From: an uncultured Collinsella sp.
GTDB lineage: Bacteria; Actinomycetota; Coriobacteriia; Coriobacteriales; Coriobacteriaceae
Assembly: GCA_900759565.1 (NCBI GenBank)
Contig: CAAEVV010000021.1
Span: forward strand, 1-55,024
Reading direction: 5' to 3'
Length of the DNA: 55,024 bases
Below, in pieces: positions 17,669-27,511 of the stretch (the stretch's first letter is position 1; every line of letters starts with the position of its first letter). Made by a program: the position numbers and the translations under genes. A model generated the notes under the pieces. That model did not search any database, was not told where the DNA came from, and saw only the letters and a program-made list of their open reading frames with translations.

Positions 17669-18580
17669 ATGGGTCTGTTTAACGCCGTCATGGCGCTCTC
17701 GGGTATGATCGACACGGATGTGATCGAGGACGAGCGCCTTGCGCGTCATACGAGCTATCGTATCGGCGGCAAGGCCGACCTCTTTGTGACGTGCCATAGC
17801 TATCATGCCCTCCGCCGCGCCGTGGCGGTGCTCGATCGCGAGCAGGTGCCGTGGGTCATCATCGGCAAGGGCTCCAATCTGCTGGTTGCCGATGGCGGTT
17901 ATCGCGGTGCCGTCATTTCGCTCGGACGTGAGTTTCAGCGCACGGTTGTTGCCGATGACGGTTGTACGCTGACGGTCGGTGCGGGCGTGATGTTTGCGCG
18001 CCTGGTCAACGATGCCCTGTCGCGTAGCCTCTCGGGCCTTGAGTTTGCCGTTGGCATCCCTGGCTCGGTTGGCGGTGCGATATCTATGAATGCAGGCACA
18101 CGGACCGAGTGGATTGGCTCGCTGGTTGAGGATGTCGTAACGTTTGACCCGGCATCCGGTATCAAGCATTATGCGGGGTCCGAGATCACTTGGGGCTACC
18201 GCGAATGTAGCCTTCCCCGCAATGAGATTATCCTCGAGTGCGTGCTCAAGCTTAAACCGGCGCCCAAGGCCGACATTCGCGAGCGCATGGAGCGGTACCT
18301 GACGAGGCGCAAGCGTACGCAGCCCATGGGTCGCGCATCCTGCGGGTCGGTCTTTCGCAACCCGCCCGATGCGAGTGTGGGCAAGCTTATCGAGGATTGT
18401 GGATTAAAGGGTTTTTCGATTGGCGGCGCGGAAGTTTCGCCCGTTCACGCTAATTTTATCGTTAATAACGGAACCGCCTCGGCCGATGACGTTGCCGCGG
18501 TTATCAGACATGTGCACGGAAAGGTGAGGGAGGCGTATGGCATCGAGCTCAGACCGGAAGTTAAATTCCTCGGCTTCTAG
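17669..18580 (+). CDS. murB: UDP-N-acetylenolpyruvoylglucosamine reductase
   Basis: 303 residues, type II MurB size. FAD enzyme that reduces UDP-GlcNAc-enolpyruvate to UDP-MurNAc with NADPH. Diagnostic blocks are HTSYRIGGKADLF, the FAD loop GKGSNLLVADGGY, FAVGIPGSVGGAISMNAG, the catalytic serine region ASCGSVFRNPP and the C-terminal VHANFIVN. The start may be ATG 17669, 17690 or 17705; none has a strong ribosome site, suggesting coupling to murC. Its last 44 bases are also read as the start of ftsQ. Confidence 0.96.
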   Translation: MGLFNAVMALSGMIDTDVIEDERLARHTSYRIGGKADLFVTCHSYHALRRAVAVLDREQVPWVIIGKGSNLLVADGGYRGAVISLGREFQRTVVADDGCTLTVGAGVMFARLVNDALSRSLSGLEFAVGIPGSVGGAISMNAGTRTEWIGSLVEDVVTFDPASGIKHYAGSEITWGYRECSLPRNEIILECVLKLKPAPKADIRERMERYLTRRKRTQPMGRASCGSVFRNPPDASVGKLIEDCGLKGFSIGGAEVSPVHANFIVNNGTASADDVAAVIRHVHGKVREAYGIELRPEVKFLGF

Positions 18581-19793
18581 AGCATCGAAACCCACCTTCC
18601 GCCGCGCCGGAGGGCGTTCCGGCGCGCCTGCCAAACCTCAACGCAATACCGTCGCGCACTCTAAGTCTGTCGGGCATGCTCGACAGACCAGTCGTCCGGT
18701 TGTCGGCTCGCAGCTCGGTAATCGTCCGGCCGCAAAAAAGTCCTCGCGTCCCTCGGTGACGTCAAAGCCTGTTATGGGCGCCAAGCCTGCCCGTCCTTTG
18801 GCAACTCCTAAGCCCTCGGTAGGAACTAAGGCGGCGCGTCCGGGTCGCACGCTGGGCGCATCGAAACCGCGCTCGCTGACATCGGTGCCGGCTACCGCCA
18901 AGAAGCCTTCGGGTAAAAAAGGCGTCAACCCGTTGTCTTCACTTGGGGCGATGGCAAATAAAACATCAGACGCCGCTTCTGTCGTTACAGGCAAAGGCAA
19001 AATCGTGGGCGGCGTTTTGGCCGTCTTGGCCGTGCTCGTCGTCGTTGCCATCGTGGTGATCAACTCTGGATTGTTTACCGCCACTGATATTCAGATTCAA
19101 GGCAGCGAGCACGTGACGAAGCACGATGCTATCCAGCTGATCGATTTGCCCGAGGGAACGTCGCTTTTTAACGTCGATCCCGACCAGATTACCGAGGACC
19201 TCAAGCAGAATCCGTGGGTTTCGGGCGTGGATGTCCAGCGTCAGTTCCCGCATACGCTCATCATTACGCCGATGGAGCGCAAGGTCATCGCAATTGCCTA
19301 TATCAGCTCCGATGACCTTGCCTGGGCCATCGGGGATGATGACACCTGGATCGCCCCGCTGTCGACGTCGGTCGAAGTGGATGACCAGGGCAACGTCATC
19401 ACGACGGGGCAGGGCTCAAATACCCTGACCGGCATTGATGCCGCGCTGGCGCTCGCTAAGCACTATGGCGCGGTGTTGTTGACTGATGTCTCGGCGGATG
19501 TCGCTCCGGTTTCCGGCCAGGCGGTGAGCTCCAAAGCCGTTAAGGCTGGCTTGGATTATGTGCGTGGTTTTTCGAGCGAGTTCTTGGGACAAGTCAAGGA
19601 TATTTCCACGCCTTCGGTCGAAGCCATCTCGGCAAACCTCAATAACGGCATTGAGGTGTCGCTGGGCGATTCGAACGATATCGTCAAGAAGGAGCGCGTA
19701 GTCACCAAGCTGCTTTCGCAGGTAGAGGGCGTAACGTATATCAATGTGCGCTCTCCGGGTAACTATACATTTAGGAACGCTCCGACCTCGTAG
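18537..19793 (+). CDS. ftsQ: Cell-division protein FtsQ/DivIB
   Basis: 418 residues. It links FtsZ-ring assembly to septal synthesis in a complex with FtsL and FtsB-like proteins. A basic, Ser/Pro/Lys-rich cytoplasmic tail of about 150 residues precedes one membrane helix (156-177). The POTRA domain follows at about 185-260 (IQIQGSEHVTKHDAIQLI, then NPWVSGVDVQRQFPHTL), then the beta domain. GGGAGG lies before the ATG. The start overlaps murB by 44 bases. No ftsA follows, as is usual in Actinomycetota. Confidence 0.92.
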   Translation: MASSSDRKLNSSASRASKPTFRRAGGRSGAPAKPQRNTVAHSKSVGHARQTSRPVVGSQLGNRPAAKKSSRPSVTSKPVMGAKPARPLATPKPSVGTKAARPGRTLGASKPRSLTSVPATAKKPSGKKGVNPLSSLGAMANKTSDAASVVTGKGKIVGGVLAVLAVLVVVAIVVINSGLFTATDIQIQGSEHVTKHDAIQLIDLPEGTSLFNVDPDQITEDLKQNPWVSGVDVQRQFPHTLIITPMERKVIAIAYISSDDLAWAIGDDDTWIAPLSTSVEVDDQGNVITTGQGSNTLTGIDAALALAKHYGAVLLTDVSADVAPVSGQAVSSKAVKAGLDYVRGFSSEFLGQVKDISTPSVEAISANLNNGIEVSLGDSNDIVKKERVVTKLLSQVEGVTYINVRSPGNYTFRNAPTS

Positions 19794-19992
19794 CGCTGGT
19801 TGATGCTTTGTTGAGGGGCCATACCACGCCGTTTATCTGGTTTGTTTGGTTTTCACGGTCAATTATTTGACTGATACGTTCATAATGTGCAAACATAATA
19901 CGGTTTACCTTTGCATTTACTTTCAACCTGAAGGTTAATGTGCGCAGGGGTCGACCCATGCTATGGCTATAACCTTTGTTCGGAGGACCGAC

Positions 19993-21147
19993 ATGCACGA
20001 GACAGAGATCAACAACTACCTTGCCGTCATTAAGGTGGTCGGCGTCGGCGGCGGCGGTACCAACGCGGTCAATCGAATGATCGAAGAGGGCATCCGCGGC
20101 GTCGAGTTTGTTGCCATCAACACCGATGCTCAGGCACTCGCGATCTCTGATGCCGATATCAAGGTGCACATCGGCACCGACCTTACCCGCGGCCTGGGCG
20201 CCGGCGCCAACCCCGAGGTTGGCCGCAAGGCTGCCGATGAGTCCCGCGACGACATTGCCGAGGCCCTCGCTGGCGCCGACATGGTGTTCATCACCTGCGG
20301 CGAGGGCGGTGGCACCGGTACCGGCGCTGCTCCCATCGTTGCCGATATCGCGATGAACGAGGTCGGTGCGCTGACCGTCGCCGTCGTGACCAAGCCCTTC
20401 ACCTTCGAGGGCCGCAAGCGCAAGAAGAGCGCCGAGGAGGGCATTAAGACCCTCTCCGATTGCGTCGACACCATGATCGTCATCCCTAACGATAAGCTGC
20501 TCGACATCGCCGAGAAGAAGACCACCATGCTCGAGGCCTTCGCGATTGCCGATGGCGTTCTTTCCCAGGGCACCCAGGGCATCACCGACCTCATCACCGT
20601 CCCCGGTATCATCAACCTGGACTTCGCCGATGTTAAGACCATCATGAAGCAGGCCGGTACCGCCATGATGGGTATCGGTACCTCTTCTGGGGATACCCGT
20701 GCCGTCGACGCTGCCCAGCAGGCCATCTCCAGCCCGCTGCTCGAGAGCTCCATCGATGGTGCCACGCGCGTGCTGCTCTCCATCGCCGGTTCCAAGGACC
20801 TGGGCATCCAGGAGATCAGCGACGCCGCCGACGTTGTCGCCAACGCCGTCGACCCCGAGGCCAACATCATCTTTGGTACCGTTGTCGACGAGTCCCTGGG
20901 CGATCAGGTGCGTATCACCGTCATCGCTACGGGCTTCTCCGACTCCAACGTCAACCGTCAGGACGAGCTCTTTGCTGCCCAGCAGTCTCAGAGCAAGGCC
21001 GCTGCCTCCGCTGAGCCGCAGCGCACCGCTCCTGCCACGAGCCCGGCTCAGGCCGCTCCGACCCGCAACGTCGGTGGCACCGAGCTTCCTAACTTCGGCA
21101 ACGATCAGTTCGAGCTTCCCGACTTCCTGAAGCGCGGTAGCTTCTAA
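19993..21147 (+). CDS. ftsZ: Cell-division GTPase FtsZ
   Basis: 384 residues. Tubulin-like GTPase that forms the Z-ring at mid-cell. Nucleotide-binding G19-G-G-G-T-N24, the tubulin signature G105-G-G-T-G-T-G111, the T7 loop NLDFADVKTIM and a C-terminal peptide ending LPDFLKRGSF are visible. A Gln/Ala/Pro-rich linker of about 45 residues joins core and tail. The ATG at 19993 is chosen for GGAGG six bases upstream and the usual short N-terminus. A 200-base AT-rich gap after ftsQ suggests its own promoter; TTGCAT-N17-GTTAAT near 19913 is a weak candidate. Confidence 0.98.
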   Translation: MHETEINNYLAVIKVVGVGGGGTNAVNRMIEEGIRGVEFVAINTDAQALAISDADIKVHIGTDLTRGLGAGANPEVGRKAADESRDDIAEALAGADMVFITCGEGGGTGTGAAPIVADIAMNEVGALTVAVVTKPFTFEGRKRKKSAEEGIKTLSDCVDTMIVIPNDKLLDIAEKKTTMLEAFAIADGVLSQGTQGITDLITVPGIINLDFADVKTIMKQAGTAMMGIGTSSGDTRAVDAAQQAISSPLLESSIDGATRVLLSIAGSKDLGIQEISDAADVVANAVDPEANIIFGTVVDESLGDQVRITVIATGFSDSNVNRQDELFAAQQSQSKAAASAEPQRTAPATSPAQAAPTRNVGGTELPNFGNDQFELPDFLKRGSF

Positions 21148-21171
21148 GTCGTTCTTTGCATTGTTGTGCAC

Positions 21172-21203
21172 AGGGGCGTGTCCGTATGGGCGCGCCCTTT
21201 TTA
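21172..21203 (+). terminator. Terminator after ftsZ
   Basis: GGGGCGTG pairs imperfectly with GCGCGCCC, followed by TTTTTATTT. It closes the dcw transcription unit before pgeF. Confidence 0.75.
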
Positions 21204-21357
21204 TTTCGACTTTGTAAACTAGAACCTCCAATCTCCTTACGTTCCCTTTACGATTGCCTCCAGCGCAGCAGGTATCCTTTAAGAGAAGTATGACAGCCGT
21301 ATAAACGCTGGCTGTAGCGGCGATGCCGCGGTACTTGTGTTATTAGGAGGCTTTAGT

Positions 21358-22158
21358 ATGGCAGCACGTGCGGACAACGTTTCGCGTGTCGACCATGATG
21401 GAGTTACGTTGGTGGAGGGCGCGACATCCGATGTTCGCTTTGCCTTCACTGAGCGCGCCGGTGGTGTTTCCGAAGATGCGTACTCCTCACTCAACTTGGG
21501 CTCGCATGTTGGCGATGACCCCTTTGCTGTTCAAGAAAACCGTCATCGTGCGCTCGAGGCCATGGGTGCCGCCGAGTGCGAGCACAACCTGCTCGTTCCC
21601 AATCAGGTCCATGGTGACCATATCGTTGCGGTGACCTCGAACGGCGCCGATGACCTTGAGGACGTTCGCGAGCAGATTGCCGAGGGCTGCGATGCCATCG
21701 TCTGCACGGCGCATAACGTACCCGTGCTACTCTGCTTTGCCGACTGCGTTCCCGTGGTGCTGGTGGCCCCTGGCGGATTTGCCGTGGTGCACTCCGGTTG
21801 GAAGGGCACGATTGCACGTATTTCTGCCAAGGCGTGCCAGGCGCTTTGCGATGCTGCCGGCTGCGATGCGAGCGACGTTTCCGCCTATATCGGCCCCCAT
21901 ATCTTGGGTGACGAATATGAGGTATCCCAGGAACTCATGGATCGCTTTGCCGCCGAGTTCTCTTGCATCGATGCGAGTACCTCTCGCATGCTCGATCTTT
22001 CCGCTGCCATTCGCGAGGCGCTGGTAGATGTCGGTGTCGACGCGGATAATATCGTGGATACCCAGCTTTCGACTGTGCGTCAGAACGACCGCTTTTATTC
22101 CTACCGTAACGAGGACGGCACCTGTGGGCGCCATGCTGCGATCGGCGTGATGCTATGA
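21358..22158 (+). CDS. pgeF: Polyphenol oxidase family protein (PgeF/YfiH/YlmD)
   Basis: 266 residues. The family (DUF152, laccase-like) includes E. coli PgeF, which removes wrongly inserted L-Ser from peptidoglycan precursors. The three putative metal ligands are in their usual contexts: His in NQVHGDH, Cys in CFADCVPV and His in VHSGWKGT. AGGAGG lies before ATG 21358. In many Gram-positives it is the first gene after ftsZ, followed by yggS and sepF; here the pst operon follows instead, with pstS overlapping its stop by four bases. Confidence 0.93.
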   Translation: MAARADNVSRVDHDGVTLVEGATSDVRFAFTERAGGVSEDAYSSLNLGSHVGDDPFAVQENRHRALEAMGAAECEHNLLVPNQVHGDHIVAVTSNGADDLEDVREQIAEGCDAIVCTAHNVPVLLCFADCVPVVLVAPGGFAVVHSGWKGTIARISAKACQALCDAAGCDASDVSAYIGPHILGDEYEVSQELMDRFAAEFSCIDASTSRMLDLSAAIREALVDVGVDADNIVDTQLSTVRQNDRFYSYRNEDGTCGRHAAIGVML

Positions 22159-22991
22159 GAAAGATCGTATCGGTCCTGAGCGCCGCTGTGCTTACGCTTA
22201 CGCTGTGCGCCTGTTCTTCGGGATCTTCTACCTCTTCCATTACCGTCGCCGGCTCCACGACCTGCCTTCCTATCGCCGAGATTGCGGCCGAGGGCTTTAA
22301 GGAGGAGACCGGCATCGACGTGCTCGTTTCCGGTTTGGGTTCTTCCGCTGGCATCGAGGCCGTCAGCGCCGGCACAGCCGATATCGCCAGCTCCTCCCGT
22401 GGACTCAATGCCGACGAACAGGATCTGGGCCTGACTCCCATCGTCATTGCCCACGACGGTATCGCGGTCATCGTGAACGACGATAACCCGGTCGATAACC
22501 TCTCGACCGAGCAGCTCCGCGATATTTACGCCGGCAAGATCACCAACTGGAAAGAAGTCGGTGGCGAGGACCTGAGGATTCAGGTCATCAACCGAGATGA
22601 GGCGTCCGGCACGCGTGAGGCCTTTCGCACCATCGTGATGGACGGCACCCCGTTCGATCGCCGCTCGGCCGTTCTTTCGGGCACGGGCCAGGTGCGCGAC
22701 GTGGTATCTCGTTCGCGCGGTGCCATTGGCTACATTTCGCTGGGCTTCGTCGATAGCCTCAACGCCAAGACCTCGGTCAAGGCCGTCTCGGTCAATCATG
22801 TTGAGGCGTCCGAGAAGACGGTCGCGAGCGGCGGCTATCCCATCTCGCGCGACCTTTACTTCTTTGTGAAGGGTGCGCCTTCGCAGCAGGCGCAGGATTA
22901 CATCGACTACGTGACGTCCGAAAAGATGGACAAGCAGATTCGCGAGGCGGGCTTTATCCCCGTCACCAACGACGAGAAGGGGAGTGAGTAG
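22155..22991 (+). CDS. pstS: Phosphate ABC transporter substrate-binding lipoprotein
   Basis: 278 residues. The N-terminus is a lipoprotein signal: charged start, hydrophobic stretch and lipobox L17-C-A-C20, with Cys20 as the lipidation site. The mature protein shows PstS-like phosphate contacts: VAGSTTCLPIAE, SSRGLNADE, RDEASGTREAF and SRGAIGYISLG. It captures phosphate outside the membrane for PstCA. Its ATG overlaps the pgeF stop as ATGA, implying coupled translation. No Pho-box can be recognised upstream because the start lies inside pgeF. Confidence 0.94.
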   Translation: MRKIVSVLSAAVLTLTLCACSSGSSTSSITVAGSTTCLPIAEIAAEGFKEETGIDVLVSGLGSSAGIEAVSAGTADIASSSRGLNADEQDLGLTPIVIAHDGIAVIVNDDNPVDNLSTEQLRDIYAGKITNWKEVGGEDLRIQVINRDEASGTREAFRTIVMDGTPFDRRSAVLSGTGQVRDVVSRSRGAIGYISLGFVDSLNAKTSVKAVSVNHVEASEKTVASGGYPISRDLYFFVKGAPSQQAQDYIDYVTSEKMDKQIREAGFIPVTNDEKGSE

Positions 22992-22992
22992 C

Positions 22993-23919
22993 ATGGAAGC
23001 ACAGGAAAACTCCCAGACTGAGCAGAATGTTCAGACGCCCAAGAAGCGCGAGCTGGCGCTCGTATCGCGCAGTACCTATATCAAGGAGAAGGCGCTGCAG
23101 TGGATCTTCTTTGCCTGCGCGTTCTTGGCGGTCGTTACCGTCATCCTGATTTTTGTCTTTACCACGTACTCGGCGCTGCCCGTCTTTACCGACATCGGTC
23201 TGGCGGACTTCTTTAGTTTTACGTGGGCGCCCTCTGAGGGCCACTACGGCATCATGTCGCTGCTTGCCGGCTCAGGTCTGGTGACCGTCGGTGCGCTCGC
23301 CATGGGCGTGCCGCTGGGCGTAGGTACGGCCGTGTACCTGGTCGAGATCGCCAGCAAGCGCGTGCGCAAGCTCATCAGCCCTGCCGTTGACCTGTTGGCC
23401 GGCATCCCTTCTATCATCTATGGTTTCTTTGGCATGATCATCATTCGTCCGTTTATCGCGCAACTGACCGGTGGTCTTGGTTTTGGTGCGCTGACAGCGT
23501 GGTTCGTGCTCGCCATCATGATCGTCCCTACCATCACGACGCTTACCATCGATGCCCTCAATTCCATTCCCATGGGCATTCGCGAGGCATCGTATGCCAT
23601 GGGTGCTACTAAGTGGCAGACCATCTATAAGGTCGTGCTACCTGCCGCTAAGCTGGGTATCGTGGATGCCATCGTGCTGGGTATGGGCCGTGCCATCGGA
23701 GAGACCATGGCCGTGCTCATGGTCGTGGGTAACGCCCCGGTTATTCCCGACAGCATTGCGAGCCCTATCTCGACGCTCACGAGTCAGATCGCGCTCGACA
23801 TGAGCTATTCCTCGGGTCTGCATCGCTCGGCGCTGTTCGGCATGGGCGTGGTCCTGTTTATCATCTCCGCCACGCTGGTGGGCATCGTCCGTCTGATTTC
23901 CAAGAAGAAGAGGGGATAG
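22993..23919 (+). CDS. pstC: Phosphate ABC transporter permease PstC
   Basis: 308 residues with six membrane helices after a 40-residue charged head. The helices are accompanied by LLAGIPSIIYGFFGM and the inner-membrane coupling motif IREASYAMGATKWQTIYKVVL. It forms the phosphate channel with PstA. ATG 22993 is chosen, with GGGGAG upstream; it starts one base after the pstS stop. Confidence 0.96.
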   Translation: MEAQENSQTEQNVQTPKKRELALVSRSTYIKEKALQWIFFACAFLAVVTVILIFVFTTYSALPVFTDIGLADFFSFTWAPSEGHYGIMSLLAGSGLVTVGALAMGVPLGVGTAVYLVEIASKRVRKLISPAVDLLAGIPSIIYGFFGMIIIRPFIAQLTGGLGFGALTAWFVLAIMIVPTITTLTIDALNSIPMGIREASYAMGATKWQTIYKVVLPAAKLGIVDAIVLGMGRAIGETMAVLMVVGNAPVIPDSIASPISTLTSQIALDMSYSSGLHRSALFGMGVVLFIISATLVGIVRLISKKKRG

Positions 23920-23922
23920 GCT

Positions 23923-24828
23923 ATGTCCGATTCCGTTGACACGACGGTCGATACGACCTCGTCGCGCGAGCGCATCAAGCGTGCCCTTTCCCACGGCAAG
24001 AAGGGCCGCATCAACAAGGACCTGTCCAACAAGATCATGCTTGGCGTGTTTCGTGCCGCTGCCTACATCACCACGCTGGTGCTGGTCGCTATCATCGCCT
24101 ACGTGGTCATTAACGGCCTGCCACATATCTCGCTCGACTTTATCTTCGGTTGGCCCCAGGGCGTCAACGCCGAGGGCGGCATTTGGCCTACGATCGTCTC
24201 GACCGTCTATGTGACGGCGCTCGCCATGCTTATCTGCACGCCGATCGCTGTGCTGGCAGCCGTCTATCTGGCCGAGTACGCCAAGCAGGGCAAGGTCGTC
24301 GATCTCATTCGCTACGCTGCTGACGCTTTGGCCTCGGTGCCCTCCATCGTTATGGGCCTGTTTGGCTACGCCTTGTTTGTCGAGGCCATGGGCCTGGGCC
24401 TTTCGATGGTCTCGGCCGCTCTGGCGCTCGCGCTCTTGATGCTTCCCATCGTCATGCGCACCACCGAAGAAGCCATTCGCGCCGTTCCGCGCTATATCCG
24501 TTGGGGCGCGTACGGCCTGGGCGCTACCAAGTGGCAGGTCGTCTCCAAGATCGTGCTTCCTTCGGCCTTTGGCCGCATTGCCACGGGCATCGTCCTTGCC
24601 ATCGGCCGTGCCATCGGCGAGACCGCCGTGGTGCTCTACACCATGGGCCAGGCCATCAATCTACCTATTTCGCCGCTCGATTCCGGTCGTCCCATGACCG
24701 TTCACCTGTACCTGCTTGCCAACGACGGCATCAACATGAACGCAGCCTACGGCACCGCGCTCTTGCTGATGGTGATCATTTTGGCCTTCAACCTGTTTGC
24801 GCGCTTCCTGTCGCGCAAGCGTCGCTAG
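23923..24828 (+). CDS. pstA: Phosphate ABC transporter permease PstA
   Basis: 301 residues, six membrane helices after a 40-residue charged head rich in Arg and Lys. Typical blocks are ALASVPSIVMGLFGYALF and the coupling loop YGLGATKWQVVSKIVLPSAF followed by AIGRAIGETAVVLYT. Partner of PstC; three bases separate the genes. pstB begins 12 bases after the stop, preceded by AAGGAG. Confidence 0.96.
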   Translation: MSDSVDTTVDTTSSRERIKRALSHGKKGRINKDLSNKIMLGVFRAAAYITTLVLVAIIAYVVINGLPHISLDFIFGWPQGVNAEGGIWPTIVSTVYVTALAMLICTPIAVLAAVYLAEYAKQGKVVDLIRYAADALASVPSIVMGLFGYALFVEAMGLGLSMVSAALALALLMLPIVMRTTEEAIRAVPRYIRWGAYGLGATKWQVVSKIVLPSAFGRIATGIVLAIGRAIGETAVVLYTMGQAINLPISPLDSGRPMTVHLYLLANDGINMNAAYGTALLLMVIILAFNLFARFLSRKRR

Positions 24829-24840
24829 TTAAGGAGTCCC

Positions 24841-25644
<804 letters not shown>

Positions 25645-25736
25645 TCGGTGCGACTAGTCCCAAGCCGATCGGACCTGGACCGGTGCGTATTCACTGTGCG
25701 GGCGGCATGACCGCACCCAACTGATTGGAGTGAACC

Positions 25737-26594
25737 ATGCGCAAACTGTTTTCCCGTCAGCTCATCGAGGCCCGCCACGAGATGCTGAGCATCTACGAGG
25801 CCGTCGATCTGGCCCTCCACGATGCCGTGAAGGCCTATGTGACCGACGACCGCAAGCTCGCCACCAAGACCAAGAAGCGCACGCTTTCGATTGACGCGCG
25901 CTGCGCCAACCTGGAGGCCGTCTGCTACAACCTGATCGCCACGCAGTCACCGGTCGCCTCCGACTTCCGCCTGCTTCAGACGATCATCTACGTCGACTTT
26001 AACCTGCAGCGCATGACCGATAAGGTCCGTCAGATCTGCCGCGCCACGCGTCATATGATCAAGGCTGACATCTCGCTGCCCAAGGAGCTTGTCGGCACGG
26101 TCGAGGCCGAGGCTGAGGCCGTCTACCAGGTGCTGGGCTCTTCGCTTTCTGCGCTCGTCACCAATGACATGTCCATCATCTGCAACCTGGCCGTCGAGGA
26201 CGAGCCGGTGCATGCGGCGTACGAGAAGTTCTTCCGCACCTTTAACCGTATGGATACGGGCGACTTTATGGACGACGACAGCAACTATGACGACCTGCGC
26301 CGCGCCATCATGGTTTCGCGCTACCTCGATCGCATCGCTTCGATTTCCATCGATGCCGCTTGCCGTCTGACCTTCCTGTTGACTGGTCAGCGCATGAATG
26401 CCGGCGATATCGCCCGCACTGATGAGGATGAGCTCGAGAGCATGCGTGTGCCTTCGGGCGAGGGTGTTATCATGAGGCCCGCCGTCGACGCGCGCTACGT
26501 TGCCAAGGTGCCCGTTAACGAGGTCAGCGAGGGTCTTCGCTACCTGCTCGATCATCTTGAGGACGAGGACGATGGCGAGGACGACGAGGAGTAA
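25737..26594 (+). CDS. phoU: Phosphate transport regulator PhoU
   Basis: 285 residues. PhoU is an all-helical cytosolic protein that restrains PstSCAB and phosphate signalling. Two three-helix repeats can be traced, the first with NLIATQSPVASDFRLLQTIIYVDFN and the second with DDLRRAIMVSRYLDRIASISIDAA. The family is usually about 215-240 residues; here about 50 extra residues follow, ending in an acidic stretch of Asp and Glu. GGAG precedes the ATG. No phoR/phoP-type regulator pair is in the window. A terminator follows at 26632. Confidence 0.95.
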   Translation: MRKLFSRQLIEARHEMLSIYEAVDLALHDAVKAYVTDDRKLATKTKKRTLSIDARCANLEAVCYNLIATQSPVASDFRLLQTIIYVDFNLQRMTDKVRQICRATRHMIKADISLPKELVGTVEAEAEAVYQVLGSSLSALVTNDMSIICNLAVEDEPVHAAYEKFFRTFNRMDTGDFMDDDSNYDDLRRAIMVSRYLDRIASISIDAACRLTFLLTGQRMNAGDIARTDEDELESMRVPSGEGVIMRPAVDARYVAKVPVNEVSEGLRYLLDHLEDEDDGEDDEE

Positions 26595-26631
26595 GTAACC
26601 TCGTTCGTCGAAAGATTGTAAATACCTAAGT

Positions 26632-26667
26632 GAGCGCGGCCTTGCACATGCGGGGCCGCGCTCTTGC
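26632..26667 (+). terminator. Terminator after phoU
   Basis: A perfect 10-bp stem (GAGCGCGGCC with GGCCGCGCTC) closes a 12-base loop, followed by TTGCGTT. The T-tract is short. Confidence 0.65.
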
Positions 26668-26713
26668 GTTAGCATGGGACTACTTGTTTGGCTGTCAGCG
26701 GAGGCGATTAGCA

Positions 26714-27451
26714 ATGGATAACTATTTGGACTTGATGCGCGCTCGCCGCGAGCAGATTCTGGAACGTTTTTATGCGGCGCTCGATCGCGCAGGCCGTCCC
26801 CACGACGCCGCGCGCCTCATTGCCGTGTCCAAGACCGTTGGTGTCGATGAGACCGTTGCCGCCATCCAGGCGGGGTATCGCCATTTTGCCGAGAATCGCC
26901 CGCAGGAGCTGGTTCGCAAGCTCACGGGTCTGGCGGAGCATCCGGAGCTGCCCGAGGTGCGCTTCGATATGATCGGCAACCTGCAGACCAATAAGATCAA
27001 TGCGGTGCTGGGCTCAGCCGAGCTGATTCACTCGGTGGGTTCGCTGCATCTGGCGCAGGCGATCTCGAGCCGTGCTGTCCGCAAGATTGAGGCAGGCGAG
27101 CTCGCCGGCCCTCAGCGTGTGCTCATCGAGGTCAATGTGAGTGGTGAGGAGTCGAAGGGAGGCTTTTCGCCCGATGAGATTCGCGCCGCCGCGGGTGAGC
27201 TTGCGGAACTTGAGGGAATTTGCGTGCAGGGGCTTATGACTATGGCGCCCCGGGGGAATAAGGATGTGGCACGCCGCACCTTTGCGGGGCTTCGTGAGCT
27301 GAGGGATGAGCTGGAGGCGGCGCATCCCGATTTGAACCTGCCCGAGCTTTCCTGCGGTATGAGCGAGGACTTTGAGCCTGCCCTTGAGGAGGGCTCTACG
27401 CTCGTTCGCCTGGGCAGGGTAGTATTTAGCCCGGAGTTTGCAGTAAAATAA
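26714..27451 (+). CDS. yggS: YggS family pyridoxal-phosphate homeostasis protein
   Basis: 245 residues. PLP-binding TIM-barrel protein of the PROSC/YlmE family, involved in vitamin B6 and amino-acid homeostasis. The PLP lysine lies in LIAVSKTVGVDE; HFAENRPQELVRK, MIGNLQTNK, VLIEVNVSGEESKGG and LSCGMSEDFEPALEEGSTLVRLGR are family hallmarks. ATG 26714 follows GGAGG. Its usual company in Gram-positive bacteria (pgeF, yggS, sepF, yggT, divIVA) is kept on the downstream side only; upstream it has phoU. sepF follows after 60 bases. Confidence 0.95.
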   Translation: MDNYLDLMRARREQILERFYAALDRAGRPHDAARLIAVSKTVGVDETVAAIQAGYRHFAENRPQELVRKLTGLAEHPELPEVRFDMIGNLQTNKINAVLGSAELIHSVGSLHLAQAISSRAVRKIEAGELAGPQRVLIEVNVSGEESKGGFSPDEIRAAAGELAELEGICVQGLMTMAPRGNKDVARRTFAGLRELRDELEAAHPDLNLPELSCGMSEDFEPALEEGSTLVRLGRVVFSPEFAVK

Positions 27452-27511
27452 GGCTCTGAAGTGCGCACTGATTATCGGGGCGCCTGCACTAAACCGCGAG
27501 AGGACACAACC

